A stretch of 64,000 nt of DNA from NCBI RefSeq assembly GCF_020400585.1, contig NZ_JAINVF010000005.1, forward strand, positions 1-64,000, read 5' to 3'. This document shows, one piece after another, positions 51,204 to 60,324 of the stretch. Source of the DNA: Streptomyces sp. NK08204 (GTDB lineage Bacteria; Actinomycetota; Actinomycetes; Streptomycetales; Streptomycetaceae). The translations under genes and the position numbers were made by a program. The notes under the pieces are model-generated. The model had not been told where the DNA came from and searched no databases. It saw only the letters and a program-made list of their open reading frames with translations. The first letter of the stretch is position 1. Every line of letters begins with the position of its first letter.

Positions 51204-52052
51204 CTACCTGTGTCTCCCGCTGCCCTGACCGCCGCTCGCCTGGCCGCTCCCGCCCGCGTCGGCAGTGGCGCCGGGGGTGCCGGCGGGCGTGCCGTTGGCG
51301 GCGCCGTCGCCTGCGTTCCCCGCCGTGCTGCCCGCGGCGCCGGTGCCGGCCGGCGTGACGTCGACCGGGGGCGTGGCACCGTCCGAGGGTCTGCCCGTAC
51401 CGGACTCCGGCCTGCCCGGTGTGGCCGTCGCCCGGGTCAGCTGCTCGGAGCAGTACGCGGCGACCTTGGCCCTGCCGCCGGCGGCGGCGACGAGCTGCTG
51501 CCACACCGCCGCGTCGAGCGCCCTGCCACGGCCCTCGACCTGTTCGTAGGCGCGGCAGTGCGCCTCGGTGTCCTGGGCGGGCGCCGGGCCGTCCGTCGGC
51601 CGGGGACCGCCGGAGGTCGCCGGGGAGGCCACACCGCCCGGCCGGTCCGGAGCGAGTGCCGACGGATGCCCGGTGGCCCGGCCGGCGTCGCCACCGTCCG
51701 CGGAGGAACCGGCGGAACCGATGGCCGCGACCGCGACACCGCCCAGGGTGAGGGTGGCGAACACCACCCCGAACGTGGTCCGCACCGTGTGCCGGGCACG
51801 CCGCTGTGCCGGTGGCCGCCAGTCGTCCCGGCGCCGGGTCCTGGCCCGGTGCGGACCCGCGGCCCGGGCGGCCCGGAAGGCGGCCACGGCCCGCTGCTCG
51901 GCCTGGGGGTCGAGATCGCCGACACGTATGGCGGCGGCCAGCACCGTTTCCAGTGCGGCGGCGTCCGCCACATCCGCGGGGCCGGACACGGCGCCGCCGG
52001 GGTGCACACGCCGACGGCCCGGAAATCCGTCGCCGCTCAGCCGTTCACCCAT
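51204..52052 (-). CDS. Membrane-anchored partner protein of the ECF sigma factor
   Basis: 282 aa. A cytoplasmic part of ~85 residues (ALETVLAAAIRVGDLDPQAE, QRAVAAFRAARAA) precedes one helix (about 95-115, TTFGVVFATLTLGGVAVAAI). A Pro/Ser/Gly-rich outside part follows, with a short helical unit containing two cysteines (EAHCRAYEQ, AAYCSEQL). The start ATG at 52052 has GGAAGCGG; a GTG at 52124 is possible but unneeded. It follows the sigma gene at 52140 and may act as an anti-sigma-like protein, though no ZAS motif is present. The tail is low in complexity. Confidence 0.7.
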   Translation of the reverse strand: MGERLSGDGFPGRRRVHPGGAVSGPADVADAAALETVLAAAIRVGDLDPQAEQRAVAAFRAARAAGPHRARTRRRDDWRPPAQRRARHTVRTTFGVVFATLTLGGVAVAAIGSAGSSADGGDAGRATGHPSALAPDRPGGVASPATSGGPRPTDGPAPAQDTEAHCRAYEQVEGRGRALDAAVWQQLVAAAGGRAKVAAYCSEQLTRATATPGRPESGTGRPSDGATPPVDVTPAGTGAAGSTAGNAGDGAANGTPAGTPGATADAGGSGQASGGQGSGRHR

Positions 52053-52139
52053 GTCCGCTTCCGTTCCTGTTCCGACTGCTTCGATTCGCTCGGTGCACCG
52101 TCCCGGTGCCTGTTCGTCGGCCACTGCCGCCGTCGTCGT

Positions 52140-52772
52140 TCATGTCGACTCCCCCAGCGTGCGGGAAGTCCCATCCGTCACACCCTCCCCCGCCCCGGCG
52201 CCGAGGCCGAGCTGCCTCGCGAGGCGTTTCAGACCCCGGTGCGCGGCGGTGCGCACCGCTCCCGGGCGCTTGCCGAGGACGCGTGCGGCGGCGGGACCAT
52301 CCAGGCCGACGACCACCCGCAGGAGCACCGCCTCGGCCTGGTCCCGCGGCAGCCCCTGCACCAGTTCCAGGGCCCGCTCGGTGGAGAGTGACTCCATGGC
52401 CTGGTCATAGGTGCTGTGCGGGGCGGGCAGGTCCAGCACGTCCTGCTCGGTCCCCGCCGCCCGGGGCCGTACGCGCTGGCGGCGCAGGTGGTCCAGCGCC
52501 CGGTGCCGGGCGATGGTCGCGGTCCAGCCGCGGAAGCCGGCCCCGTCGCCCTTGAAGCGTCCGAGGTCGCGGGCTATCTCCAGCCAGGCGTCGGACGCCA
52601 CGTCCTCCGCGTCGTCACCGACGAGGCCGTGCAGATAGCCGAGCAGGCCCGGCTGCACGATCCGGTAGGCGACCGCGAAGGCGGTCTCGTCACCGTCCTG
52701 GGCCCGCGCGACCGCCGCGCCCAGTTCCCCGTCGTACGCATGTACGCGCCGGGGTTGCCGTACCTGGCCCAA
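52140..52772 (-). CDS. ECF-type sigma factor
   Basis: 210 aa. Region 2: ETAFAVAYRIVQPGLLGYLH, DDAEDVASDAWLEIARDLGR and FRGWTATIARHRALDHLRR. Region 4: LVQGLPRDQAEAVLLRVVVG and ARVLGKRPGAVRTAAHRGLK. The TTG at 52772 is preceded by GAGGAC at 7 nt, with no ATG or GTG alternative near the family start. It forms an operon with the membrane protein at 51204. Confidence 0.87.
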   Translation of the reverse strand: MGQVRQPRRVHAYDGELGAAVARAQDGDETAFAVAYRIVQPGLLGYLHGLVGDDAEDVASDAWLEIARDLGRFKGDGAGFRGWTATIARHRALDHLRRQRVRPRAAGTEQDVLDLPAPHSTYDQAMESLSTERALELVQGLPRDQAEAVLLRVVVGLDGPAAARVLGKRPGAVRTAAHRGLKRLARQLGLGAGAGEGVTDGTSRTLGEST

Positions 52773-53139
52773 GATTGTCCTCGTTCACACCGGTTCACAG
52801 TGAGTGCGTGCCGTCCCCCGCGCTCCAGTCGCGTCGACGGCCCATGGAGACCAGCGTCTGACGCCACTGAAGTGTCACAACGCACCGGCCGTCCTTCACC
52901 CGGGTGACGTTTCGCCCGAGCCGTGCGCTGGAGGAATGACCTCTCTTCGTGCCGTTCGTGTCTCCCCCCGTGAGCGGCACGCAGAGGGACGGGGCGGCCG
53001 GATCCCCGACCACTGCACGGGGCTCCGGCCGCCTACGCATGCCCGCACTCATGCGGCCGGGAGCTGTAACACTTTCGGCCCGTTGCGCTCTTTCCATTCG
53101 GACGACCATGTCGGTCGGCCGGGACAGGGGGCACGACTC
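52773..53139. promoter_or_regulatory. Divergent promoter region before the mat-like operon
   Basis: 367 bp between the sigma gene and the exopolysaccharide operon. No gene was found. The relatively AT-rich segment about 53062-53100 (CTGTAACACTTTCGG and TTTCCATTCGG) is the likely promoter of the forward operon. I saw no clear operator. Confidence 0.4.
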
Positions 53140-53868
53140 GTGCAATGGACGGACGGGAACGGCACGCCGTACGGCGAGGATCCGTACGGCGGCTACGGGT
53201 ACGCGTATGCCTACGGCCACCAGGGCGACACCGCCGTCACCGACACGGCCACGCTGTCCTGGGACCCGGCGCAGCTCGAGCAGTGGACCTACCCGGTGGC
53301 CGAGCCGGACCACCTCACCGCGACGGCGTGGGACGCCCCCCACGGTGACGTCCTCACCGCGCCGCCGCCGGAGCCGGACACAGCCCCTCGTCCCGTACCG
53401 GAACCGGACCTGCCGGAGAAGGAGCCGGTACGGCCGGTCTTCGTGGACTCCTCAGGGCGACGCCAGCGCCGTGTGCTGCGCGCCGCCCGGCTGCTGGTGA
53501 TCCCCGCCGGCGGTTACGTCGCCCTGCTGATCAGCACCCTGCTGGGCGGCCCCAGCGTCAGTTCCCCGTTCGTCCCGCAGCCGGACAGCGCCCACCGGGC
53601 CACGCCCCGCGTGTCCGCCCCCGACTCGCCCTCCCGCACCGGCCACCACTCCGCCGAGGGCGCGGGTTCGGCGACGCACGAGAGCTCCCTTCCCACGGCA
53701 CAGAACACCTCCGGCCCGACCGGCGGCCCGGGAGCCTCGTCCGCCCCCGCGGCCGCCTCCGGAACGACCACGACGGCCACCAGGACCACGTCCCCGGCCC
53801 CCGCCTCCACCTATGACCCCACGCTCAAGGGGCGCGCCGTCGGCTCGTCCCACAAGCCCGTGAAGTGA
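53140..53868 (+). CDS. Membrane protein upstream of the MatB-like synthase (MatA-like)
   Basis: 242 aa. The first ~105 residues are acidic and Pro/Tyr-rich (YGEDPYGGYGYAYAYGHQGD). A basic patch SGRRQRRVLRAARL leads into one helix (LLVIPAGGYVALLISTLLGG, about 120-140), and then an outside Ser/Thr/Pro-rich tail. ACAGGGGG precedes the GTG at 53140. It is 15 nt upstream of the NodB-GT2 gene, the same order as matA-matB in S. coelicolor/lividans as I recall, where both are needed for pellet-forming poly-GlcNAc-like polymer. Identity with MatA is inferred from position and layout. Confidence 0.7.
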   Translation: MQWTDGNGTPYGEDPYGGYGYAYAYGHQGDTAVTDTATLSWDPAQLEQWTYPVAEPDHLTATAWDAPHGDVLTAPPPEPDTAPRPVPEPDLPEKEPVRPVFVDSSGRRQRRVLRAARLLVIPAGGYVALLISTLLGGPSVSSPFVPQPDSAHRATPRVSAPDSPSRTGHHSAEGAGSATHESSLPTAQNTSGPTGGPGASSAPAAASGTTTTATRTTSPAPASTYDPTLKGRAVGSSHKPVK

Positions 53869-53883
53869 TCGCAAGGCCCTGAC

Positions 53884-56343
53884 GTGTCCGACCGCCGCCG
53901 CCGCAACGCCCCCTCCCGCCACAACGCCCCTTCCCGCCGCCGCGGCCGTACCGGCCAGGTCACACCCCGCACCCACTGGCTGCTGCTGAGCGTGTTCGTG
54001 GTGACCCTGTCGACGGCCCTGCTGCTGCAGGGGTACACCCACCACATGTTCGGGGTCACGTCGGACGACGTGGCCGGTGCCCGTGGCCGCAGCGGGGCGG
54101 TGCCCGCACAGGTGACCCACGGCGGCCCCGTGATCGCGAACGCCGCCGGCTCCGCGCACACCGCCCGGGTGAAGGCCCGCACCGTCGCGCTCACTTTCGA
54201 CGACGGCCCCGACCCCCGCTGGACGCCCCGCGTCCTCGACGTGCTGCGCCGCAACCATGTGCACGCGACCTTCTTCGTCGTCGGAACCGAGGTCGTGGCC
54301 CACCCGGAACTGGTCCGCCGGATCGTCGCGGACGGCCACCAGATCGGCATCCACACCTTCACCCACCCCGACCTGTCCCGCCTCGCCCCGTGGCAGCGCT
54401 CCCTGGAGCTGCGCGAGACGCAGCTGGCGGTGGCCGGCGCGGCCGGGGTCACCACCGCACTGCTGAGGCCGCCGTTCACCGTCAGGAACGACATGCTGGA
54501 CGACGCCGACTGGGCCGTCCTGAAGCAGGCCGGCACCGCGGGCTATGTCACGGTGCTCGCCACCCGGGACGCCGAGGACTGGCGGCGTCCCGGCACGGAC
54601 CGCATCCTCGCCCGTGCGACACCGCACGGCAGCGCCGGGCAGATCGTGGTGATGCACGACGGCGGCGGTGACCGGTCCCAGACCGTCGCCGCGCTCAGCG
54701 CCCTGATCCCCCGCCTCAAGGCGCAGGGCTTCCGGTTCGCGACGGTCGGCGACGCGGTCGGCATGGCCGCGCCCGTCCGGCACGCCGGGTTCGGCGACCA
54801 CCTCCAGGGACTGGCCCTGATCAAGGTGTTGCAGGCCGGCGACTGGACCGTGTGGCTGCTGGGCGTGCTGATGTACGCGGCCGGAGCGGTCAGTGTGCTG
54901 CGCGCGGTGGTCGTGCTGGTCGCGGCCCGCCGGCACCGGCGGCTGCGGAAGGGTCGCCGGGGCAGGCGCTGGGGGGCCGCGGTGACCGAACCGGTCAGCG
55001 TCATCGTCCCCGCGTACAACGAGAGCGCCGGGATCGAGGCGGCCGTGCGCTCCCTGCTCGCCTCGGACCACCCGGTGGAGATCATCGTGGTGGACGACGG
55101 TTCCACCGACGGCACCGCCGACCTGGTCGAAGCGCTCCGGCTGCCGGGGGTGCGGGTGATCCGGCAGGAGAACGCGGGCAAGCCCGCCGCGCTCAACACC
55201 GGGCTCACCGCCGCCACGTGCGACCTGGTGGTCATGGTCGACGGCGACACGGTCTTCGAACCCGAGACCGTCCGCACGATCGTGCAGCCCTTCGCCGACC
55301 CCCGCGTGGGTGCCGTCTCGGGCAACGCAAAGGTCGTCAACCGCGGTGGGCTGCTGGGCCGCTGGCAGCACATCGAGTACGTGGTCGGCTTCAACCTCGA
55401 CCGCCGTCTGTTCGACCTCGCCGAGTGCATGCCGACCGTGCCCGGAGCGGTCGGCGCCTTCCGCCGTCAGGCGCTGCTCGACCTCGGCGGCGTCAACGAC
55501 GCCACCCTCGCCGAGGACACCGACCTCACCATGGCGCTGTGCCGCGACGGCTGGCGGGTGGTGTACGAGGAGGGCGCGGTGGCCTGGACCGAGGCGCCCG
55601 CGTCCCTGAACGCCCTGTGGCGGCAGCGGTACCGCTGGTGCTACGGCACGCTGCAGGCGATGTGGAAGCACCGCGGCGCGCTGGTGCAGCGCGGTGCGGC
55701 CGGAAAACTCGGCCGCCGGGGCCTGGTCTACCTGCTCCTCTTCCAGGTACTGCTGCCCCTGCTCGCCCCCGTCGTGGACGTCTTCGCCCTGTACGGCCTG
55801 GTCTTCCTCGACCCGCTCCGGATCATCGGCCTGTGGTTCGCCTTCCTGCTGGTGCAGCTGCTGATGGGCCTGTACGCCTTCCGCCTGGACGGGGAGAGTC
55901 CGGGCCCGCTGTGGAGCCTGCCGCTGCAGCAGTTCGTCTACCGCCAGCTGATGTACCTGGTGGTGATCCAGTCCGTCTTCACGGCGGTCTCGGGCTCACG
56001 GCTGCGCTGGCAGCGCATGGAGCGGTACGGCAGCCTGCGGGCGCCGACGGACGCCGGGACCGGCCGGCAGGCCCCGCCCGACGCCGTTGCGGAGCCGGCA
56101 CCGTACGACGCCTTCCAGCAGCCGGGGACGTACGACGCCCTCCAGCAGCCGGGGACCTACGACGCCCTCCAGCAGCCGGGGACGTACGGCACACTCCAGC
56201 AGCCGGCACCGTACGGCACACTCCAGCAACCGGGGACCTACGACGCCCTCCAGCAGCCGGGGACGTACGACGGTCGTCCACCGGTCGCTCCCCACCCCGG
56301 TCACCGGCAGCCCGGACCGTACGAGACACCGCAGTCGTACTGA
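53884..56343 (+). CDS. matB: Bifunctional polysaccharide deacetylase / GT2 synthase (MatB-like)
   Basis: 819 aa. Helix at about 32-50, then an outside NodB deacetylase (about 95-290): TFDDGPDPRWTPRVLDVL with D106/D107, HTFTHPDL and LLRPPFT. A second helix (about 320-345) leads to a cytoplasmic family 2 synthase: SVIVPAYNESAGIEAAVRSL, VDDGSTDG (D404/D405), MVDGDTVFE, VGAFRRQAL, AEDTDLTM and the QRYRWCYG product motif. Three or four further helices end the synthase. The tail has seven 9-residue repeats. The predicted product is a partly deacetylated beta-1,6-GlcNAc-like polymer, as for MatB. Confidence 0.87.
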   Translation: MSDRRRRNAPSRHNAPSRRRGRTGQVTPRTHWLLLSVFVVTLSTALLLQGYTHHMFGVTSDDVAGARGRSGAVPAQVTHGGPVIANAAGSAHTARVKARTVALTFDDGPDPRWTPRVLDVLRRNHVHATFFVVGTEVVAHPELVRRIVADGHQIGIHTFTHPDLSRLAPWQRSLELRETQLAVAGAAGVTTALLRPPFTVRNDMLDDADWAVLKQAGTAGYVTVLATRDAEDWRRPGTDRILARATPHGSAGQIVVMHDGGGDRSQTVAALSALIPRLKAQGFRFATVGDAVGMAAPVRHAGFGDHLQGLALIKVLQAGDWTVWLLGVLMYAAGAVSVLRAVVVLVAARRHRRLRKGRRGRRWGAAVTEPVSVIVPAYNESAGIEAAVRSLLASDHPVEIIVVDDGSTDGTADLVEALRLPGVRVIRQENAGKPAALNTGLTAATCDLVVMVDGDTVFEPETVRTIVQPFADPRVGAVSGNAKVVNRGGLLGRWQHIEYVVGFNLDRRLFDLAECMPTVPGAVGAFRRQALLDLGGVNDATLAEDTDLTMALCRDGWRVVYEEGAVAWTEAPASLNALWRQRYRWCYGTLQAMWKHRGALVQRGAAGKLGRRGLVYLLLFQVLLPLLAPVVDVFALYGLVFLDPLRIIGLWFAFLLVQLLMGLYAFRLDGESPGPLWSLPLQQFVYRQLMYLVVIQSVFTAVSGSRLRWQRMERYGSLRAPTDAGTGRQAPPDAVAEPAPYDAFQQPGTYDALQQPGTYDALQQPGTYGTLQQPAPYGTLQQPGTYDALQQPGTYDGRPPVAPHPGHRQPGPYETPQSY
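56092..56280 (+). repeat. 27-bp tandem repeat at the end of the MatB-like gene
   Basis: Seven units of 27 bp encode variants of QPGTYDALQ (others EPAPYDAFQ, QPGTYGTLQ, QPAPYGTLQ). The last unit is incomplete in sequence agreement. The array is in frame and probably forms a flexible cytoplasmic tail whose copy number may vary between strains. Confidence 0.9.
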
Positions 56344-56363
56344 GAGGACAGTGAGCAGCACCC

Positions 56364-58673
56364 ATGAGCGGACACCGGCGCCGACCGCCACAGCGCTCCA
56401 CGGGCGGCACGCATGCCGGACGCGACCGCGCGGCAGCCGGCCACCGGACGGAACGGCGTGACCGGACGCCCCGGCAGGACATGCCGCACCGCGGCCGCAG
56501 GAGGGCGCCGCAGCGGCGGCGCTGGATCGACTACCCACGACGGGGCAGGACGGGCCCGCGCCGCTGGCTGCCGTCGGTGCGCCAGCTGCTGGGGCTCTTC
56601 CTGTTCTTCCTCGGCGGCACGGCGGCGGCCGTCGGCTATGCGTACGCCACGGTCACCATCCCCGACCCCAACCCCACGACACTGCTGCAGAACAACGTCT
56701 ACTACTGGTCCGACGGCACGGTGCTGGCGACCGACGGCAGCGTCAACCGCCAGAACGTCACCCTCTCGCAGGTGCCGGCGGACGTGCAGTGGGACTTCAT
56801 CGCCGCGGAGAACGCCTCCTTCTACACCGACCCCGGCATCGACCCGAAGGGCATCCTCCGCGCTGTCGTCCACATGGCCGAGGGCGGCTCCGTGCAGTCC
56901 GGATCGACGATCACCCAGCAGTTCGTGAAGAACACCTACCTGGACCAGTCGCAGACGCTCTCCCGCAAGTTCAAGGAACTGCTGATCTCGTCGAAGATCG
57001 GTGCGAGCATGACCAAGCAGCAGATCCTCCAGGGCTATCTGAACACCTGCTTCTTCGGACGCCAGGCCAACGGGATCCAGGCCGCCGCCCGTGCGTACTA
57101 CAACCTCCCCGTGGAGAAGCTCGACGCGAGCCAGGGAGCGTTCCTCGCCGCGGCGGTCAACGAGCCGAGCCTCTTCCAGCGCGCGGACTCCGACCCCGCG
57201 GCCCGCAAGCAGGCTCAGGCACGCTGGTCCTGGGTGCTCGACCGGATGGTCAGCACCGGCCGACTGACGCCGCAGCAGCGGGCGCGGTACGCCGCCGTCG
57301 GATTCCCGGCACCCAGGAAGTGGACGCCCGGCGCCGGGCTCACCGGCCAGACCGGCTACCTCGTCCAGCTCGCCCGGTCGTACGCCGAGGCCCACGACCG
57401 GACCATCACGGACCGCAGCCTGAGCCGGGGCGGCTACCAGATCCACACCACCTTCGACCGGAAGAAGACGGCGGACCTGGCCAGAGCGGTCGCCGAGGTG
57501 CGCACGGAACGCCTCGACCCCGGGCACCGGCCGGTCGACCGGGACGTCCAGGTGGGAGCCGCCTCGGTGGACCCCGCGACCGGCAGGATCCTCGCCGTCT
57601 ACGGCGGCGCCGGATTCGACCACGGCCACTACTCCGACAACGCCGACACCTCCGGCGTCCCGATGGGCTCCACCTTCAAGCCCGTCGTCCTCGCCGCCGC
57701 GCTCCGGCACGGTGCCGTACTGCGACCCGGCCGGCCCCCCGAGCCGATCACCCCGGCCAGCAAGTTCGACGGCGACGACGGCATCAGGATCAAGGACCAG
57801 CAGGGCCACTACGTCACGGACGACAAGGACCCCACCGGCCTCCTCCACCAGCACAACGACACCCCCGACCACTGGGGGTACATCACGCTGCGCAAGGCGA
57901 TGGAGATGTCGGTCAACACGCCGTACGTCCAACTGGGCGAGGACGTCGGCTACGGCGACGTGGCGAGCACGGCAGGCGCCCTCGGCCTGCGCCCGGCCAG
58001 CCTCGCCGCCCCCAGCGCCGGGTTCTACATCGGCACCTCGACACCGAGCGCCGTACGGATGGCGGGCGCGTACGCGACCCTCGCCGCCTCCGGCATGCGC
58101 GCCACCCCGTACTCGGTGACCAAGGTGACGCACAACGGCTCCGCGCTGCCCGGCTTCACCGCCCCCGCCCCGGTACGGGCCCTGCCGGCGGCCGTCGCCG
58201 ACAACGTGACCGACGTTCTGCGGGGCGTCATCGCCCGGGGCACCGGTACCAAGGCCCGGGCTCTCGGCCGGCCCGCGGCGGGCAAGACCGGCACCACCGA
58301 CGACTACCGGTCGGCCTGGTTCATCGGCTACACCCCCCAGCTCGCCACCTCCGTCGTGCTCTTCCGGGAGGACCCGAACCATCCGGAGCTGCAGTCCCTG
58401 GTGGGCGTGGGCGGCCTGCAGAAGGTGTTCGGCGGTGACATCCCCACCGAGATCTGGACGCGGTACATGAGCGACGCCCTCGCCGGCCTCCCCGCCGCCT
58501 CCTTCCCCGTCCCCGCCCCCCTTCGCCACGGCACCGACGAGCCCGGCGCTCCCGCACCCTCCGCGTCCGCCGGCAAGCCGGGCGGCCACAGCCACAAGGG
58601 GACGACCCCCACCGCCCCCGGGCCGGGCACGCCGACCACCCGCCCCAAGTGCCACGGCCACAGGTGCCGCTGA
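56364..58673 (+). CDS. Class A penicillin-binding protein (transglycosylase/transpeptidase)
   Basis: 769 aa. A basic ~75-residue tail and one helix (LLGLFLFFLGGTAAAVGYAY) anchor it. The GT51 transglycosylase domain has FIAAENASFYTDPGID (E149 catalytic), GGSVQSGSTITQQFVKNTYL and QGYLNTCFFGRQANGIQAAA. The transpeptidase has S436-T-F-K (PMGSTFKPVV), the S-V-N of MEMSVNTPYV and KTGTTDDYRSAWFIG. The C-terminus is Pro/Thr/Ser-rich. It polymerises and crosslinks peptidoglycan outside the membrane. It lies 20 nt after the MatB-like gene, apparently in the same operon, which ties the exopolysaccharide and wall synthesis together. Confidence 0.92.
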   Translation: MSGHRRRPPQRSTGGTHAGRDRAAAGHRTERRDRTPRQDMPHRGRRRAPQRRRWIDYPRRGRTGPRRWLPSVRQLLGLFLFFLGGTAAAVGYAYATVTIPDPNPTTLLQNNVYYWSDGTVLATDGSVNRQNVTLSQVPADVQWDFIAAENASFYTDPGIDPKGILRAVVHMAEGGSVQSGSTITQQFVKNTYLDQSQTLSRKFKELLISSKIGASMTKQQILQGYLNTCFFGRQANGIQAAARAYYNLPVEKLDASQGAFLAAAVNEPSLFQRADSDPAARKQAQARWSWVLDRMVSTGRLTPQQRARYAAVGFPAPRKWTPGAGLTGQTGYLVQLARSYAEAHDRTITDRSLSRGGYQIHTTFDRKKTADLARAVAEVRTERLDPGHRPVDRDVQVGAASVDPATGRILAVYGGAGFDHGHYSDNADTSGVPMGSTFKPVVLAAALRHGAVLRPGRPPEPITPASKFDGDDGIRIKDQQGHYVTDDKDPTGLLHQHNDTPDHWGYITLRKAMEMSVNTPYVQLGEDVGYGDVASTAGALGLRPASLAAPSAGFYIGTSTPSAVRMAGAYATLAASGMRATPYSVTKVTHNGSALPGFTAPAPVRALPAAVADNVTDVLRGVIARGTGTKARALGRPAAGKTGTTDDYRSAWFIGYTPQLATSVVLFREDPNHPELQSLVGVGGLQKVFGGDIPTEIWTRYMSDALAGLPAASFPVPAPLRHGTDEPGAPAPSASAGKPGGHSHKGTTPTAPGPGTPTTRPKCHGHRCR

Positions 58674-58681
58674 CCGGAGCG

Positions 58682-58707
58682 GTCCCCGGCCGACGGTGGC
58701 CGGGGAC
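58682..58707 (+). terminator. Terminator after the PBP gene
   Basis: A perfect 10-bp stem (58682-58691 with 58698-58707) and a 6-nt loop, beginning 8 nt after the PBP stop codon. It ends the mat-like/PBP operon. Confidence 0.85.
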
Positions 58708-58934
58708 ACCAGGGTGATCCCGCGACAGCCGGGCGCTCCCGTCGTGGTGCCGTGACGGCTCCGACGCGTTCCGGCGGGCCCGGGCGGCGGCCGGTCCCCC
58801 GAGGGCGCTTGCGCCGGTGACCACGCGCCTGTCACTCGAACGGCGCAGTCTGCCTGGTCCTCAGGCGGCGCACGGCCGACCGTTCGAAGTGACGGATCAG
58901 CGGCCGCAAGGCCAGGCAGACAAGGGAGCAGCCC

Positions 58935-59375
58935 ATGACCGCTCAACCCCGTCCGTCCCACTCGGACGCACCGTCCGCCGGCTACGGCGACACCAGCCCC
59001 TGGGCCACCGGCGGAGCGACCTTCGCCGGGGTCCTGATGCTCGTCAACGGCATCCTGGCCGTCCTGCAGGGCATCGCGGCGATATCCAAGGACGACGTCT
59101 ACGCCCGCATCGGCGACTACGTCTACAAGATCAATCTGACCGGCTGGGGCTGGATCCTGCTGGTGCTCGGGGTCATCGCCGCCGCCGTGGGCTGGGGCAT
59201 CCTCTCCGGCGCCGCATGGGCCCGTGCGGTCGGCATCGCGCTGGCCTCCCTGAGCCTGGTGGTCCAGTTCCTGTTCCTGCCGTACGCACCCCTGTGGTCC
59301 CTGATCAGAATGGCCATCGACGTGTTCGTCATCTGGGCGCTGGCCTCGTACAGGCCGGCCAGGGCGCACACGTGA
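58935..59375 (+). CDS. DUF7144-type small membrane protein
   Basis: 146 aa with four helices: TFAGVLMLVNGILAVLQGIA, WGWILLVLGVIAAAVGWGIL, AVGIALASLSLVVQFLFLP and a last one, MAIDVFVIWALASY. The phrase GVLMLVNGILAVLQGIAAI and GWGWILLVLGVI is shared by a family of Streptomyces stress-linked membrane proteins (DUF7144 as I recall). AGGGAGCAG precedes the ATG at 58935. Function unknown. Confidence 0.82.
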   Translation: MTAQPRPSHSDAPSAGYGDTSPWATGGATFAGVLMLVNGILAVLQGIAAISKDDVYARIGDYVYKINLTGWGWILLVLGVIAAAVGWGILSGAAWARAVGIALASLSLVVQFLFLPYAPLWSLIRMAIDVFVIWALASYRPARAHT

Positions 59376-59565
59376 CACGCTGACGACCGGCCGGTGACGA
59401 ACCGCGCGTCGCGGACTCGGCGGGCGGCCGGCTGCCGGGCCCGCTGGACGCGTGACGGCGCGTCCGTTCGGGCGCGTCGTGATGGCGCCTGCCGCAGCCG
59501 GGCCGCACGCTGAACAGGGACGCGCCGCCGCACACCATGCGGCGGCCAGGCTCTGGGAGGACCGT

Positions 59566-60303
59566 GTGACCGCTTCGTCACCCGCCACCGACGCACCACC
59601 GGCCCGCTACGACGACCTGCGCGCGCTGGTGATCAACTGCACCCTCAAGCGCTCGCCGGAGACGAGCAACACCCAGGGACTGATCGACCGCAGCACGGCC
59701 ATCATGAACGCACAGGGCGTACGGGTGGACGTCGTACGGGCGGTGGACCACGACATCGCCACCGGGGTGTGGCCCGACATGACGGAGCACGGCTGGGAGT
59801 CGGACGCCTGGCCGGACCTGTACCGGCAGGTGATGGCGGCCGACATCCTCGTCCTGGCCGGCCCCATCTGGCTGGGCGACAACAGCTCCGTGACGAAGCA
59901 GGTGATCGAACGCCTCTACGCCTGCTCCAGCCTCCTCAACGACGCCGGGCAGTACGCCTATTACGGCCGCGTCGGCGGCTGCCTGATCACCGGCAACGAG
60001 GACGGCGTCAAGCACTGCGCCATGAACGTCCTCTACAGCCTCCAGCACCTGGGGTACACCATCCCCCCGCAGGCGGACGCCGGATGGATCGGCGAGGCGG
60101 GCCCCGGCCCCTCGTACCTCGATCCCGGCTCGGGCGGCCCGGAGAACGACTTCACCAACCGCAACACCACCTTCATGACCTGGAACCTGCTGCACCTGGC
60201 CCGGGCGCTGAAGGACCTCGGCGGCATCCCGGCCTACGGCAACCAGCGCACCGCGTGGGACGCCGGCTGCCGCCGCGACTACGAGAACCCCGAGCACCGG
60301 TAG
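59566..60303 (+). CDS. Flavodoxin-like NAD(P)H-dependent oxidoreductase
   Basis: 245 aa. The flavodoxin fold starts LRALVINCTLKRSPETSNTQ (phosphate-binding loop for FMN), then ADILVLAGPIWLGDNSSVTK (flavin-ring loop) and GGCLITGNEDGVKHCAMNV. Family members reduce quinones, azo dyes or FMN in the cytoplasm. The GTG at 59566 follows GGGAGGACC; a longer frame from 59452 lacks signal or family support. It ends 21 nt before the photolyase gene, so both are probably co-transcribed; a reductant role for flavin is possible but not shown. Confidence 0.85.
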   Translation: MTASSPATDAPPARYDDLRALVINCTLKRSPETSNTQGLIDRSTAIMNAQGVRVDVVRAVDHDIATGVWPDMTEHGWESDAWPDLYRQVMAADILVLAGPIWLGDNSSVTKQVIERLYACSSLLNDAGQYAYYGRVGGCLITGNEDGVKHCAMNVLYSLQHLGYTIPPQADAGWIGEAGPGPSYLDPGSGGPENDFTNRNTTFMTWNLLHLARALKDLGGIPAYGNQRTAWDAGCRRDYENPEHR

Positions 60304-60324
60304 GGACAGGAGGTTCCAGGAACC

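Noticed and set aside
52053-52124. Earlier GTG start for the sigma partner protein
   Set aside because: A better ribosome-binding site precedes the ATG at 52052, and the additional 24 residues look non-coding.
59452-59565. N-terminal extension of the flavodoxin-like protein
   Set aside because: No signal peptide or homologous part; GGGAGGACC before the GTG at 59566 marks the true start.
56301-59588. 1095-codon reverse frame opposite the PBP gene
   Set aside because: Pure shadow of the PBP gene, which has all catalytic motifs on the forward strand.
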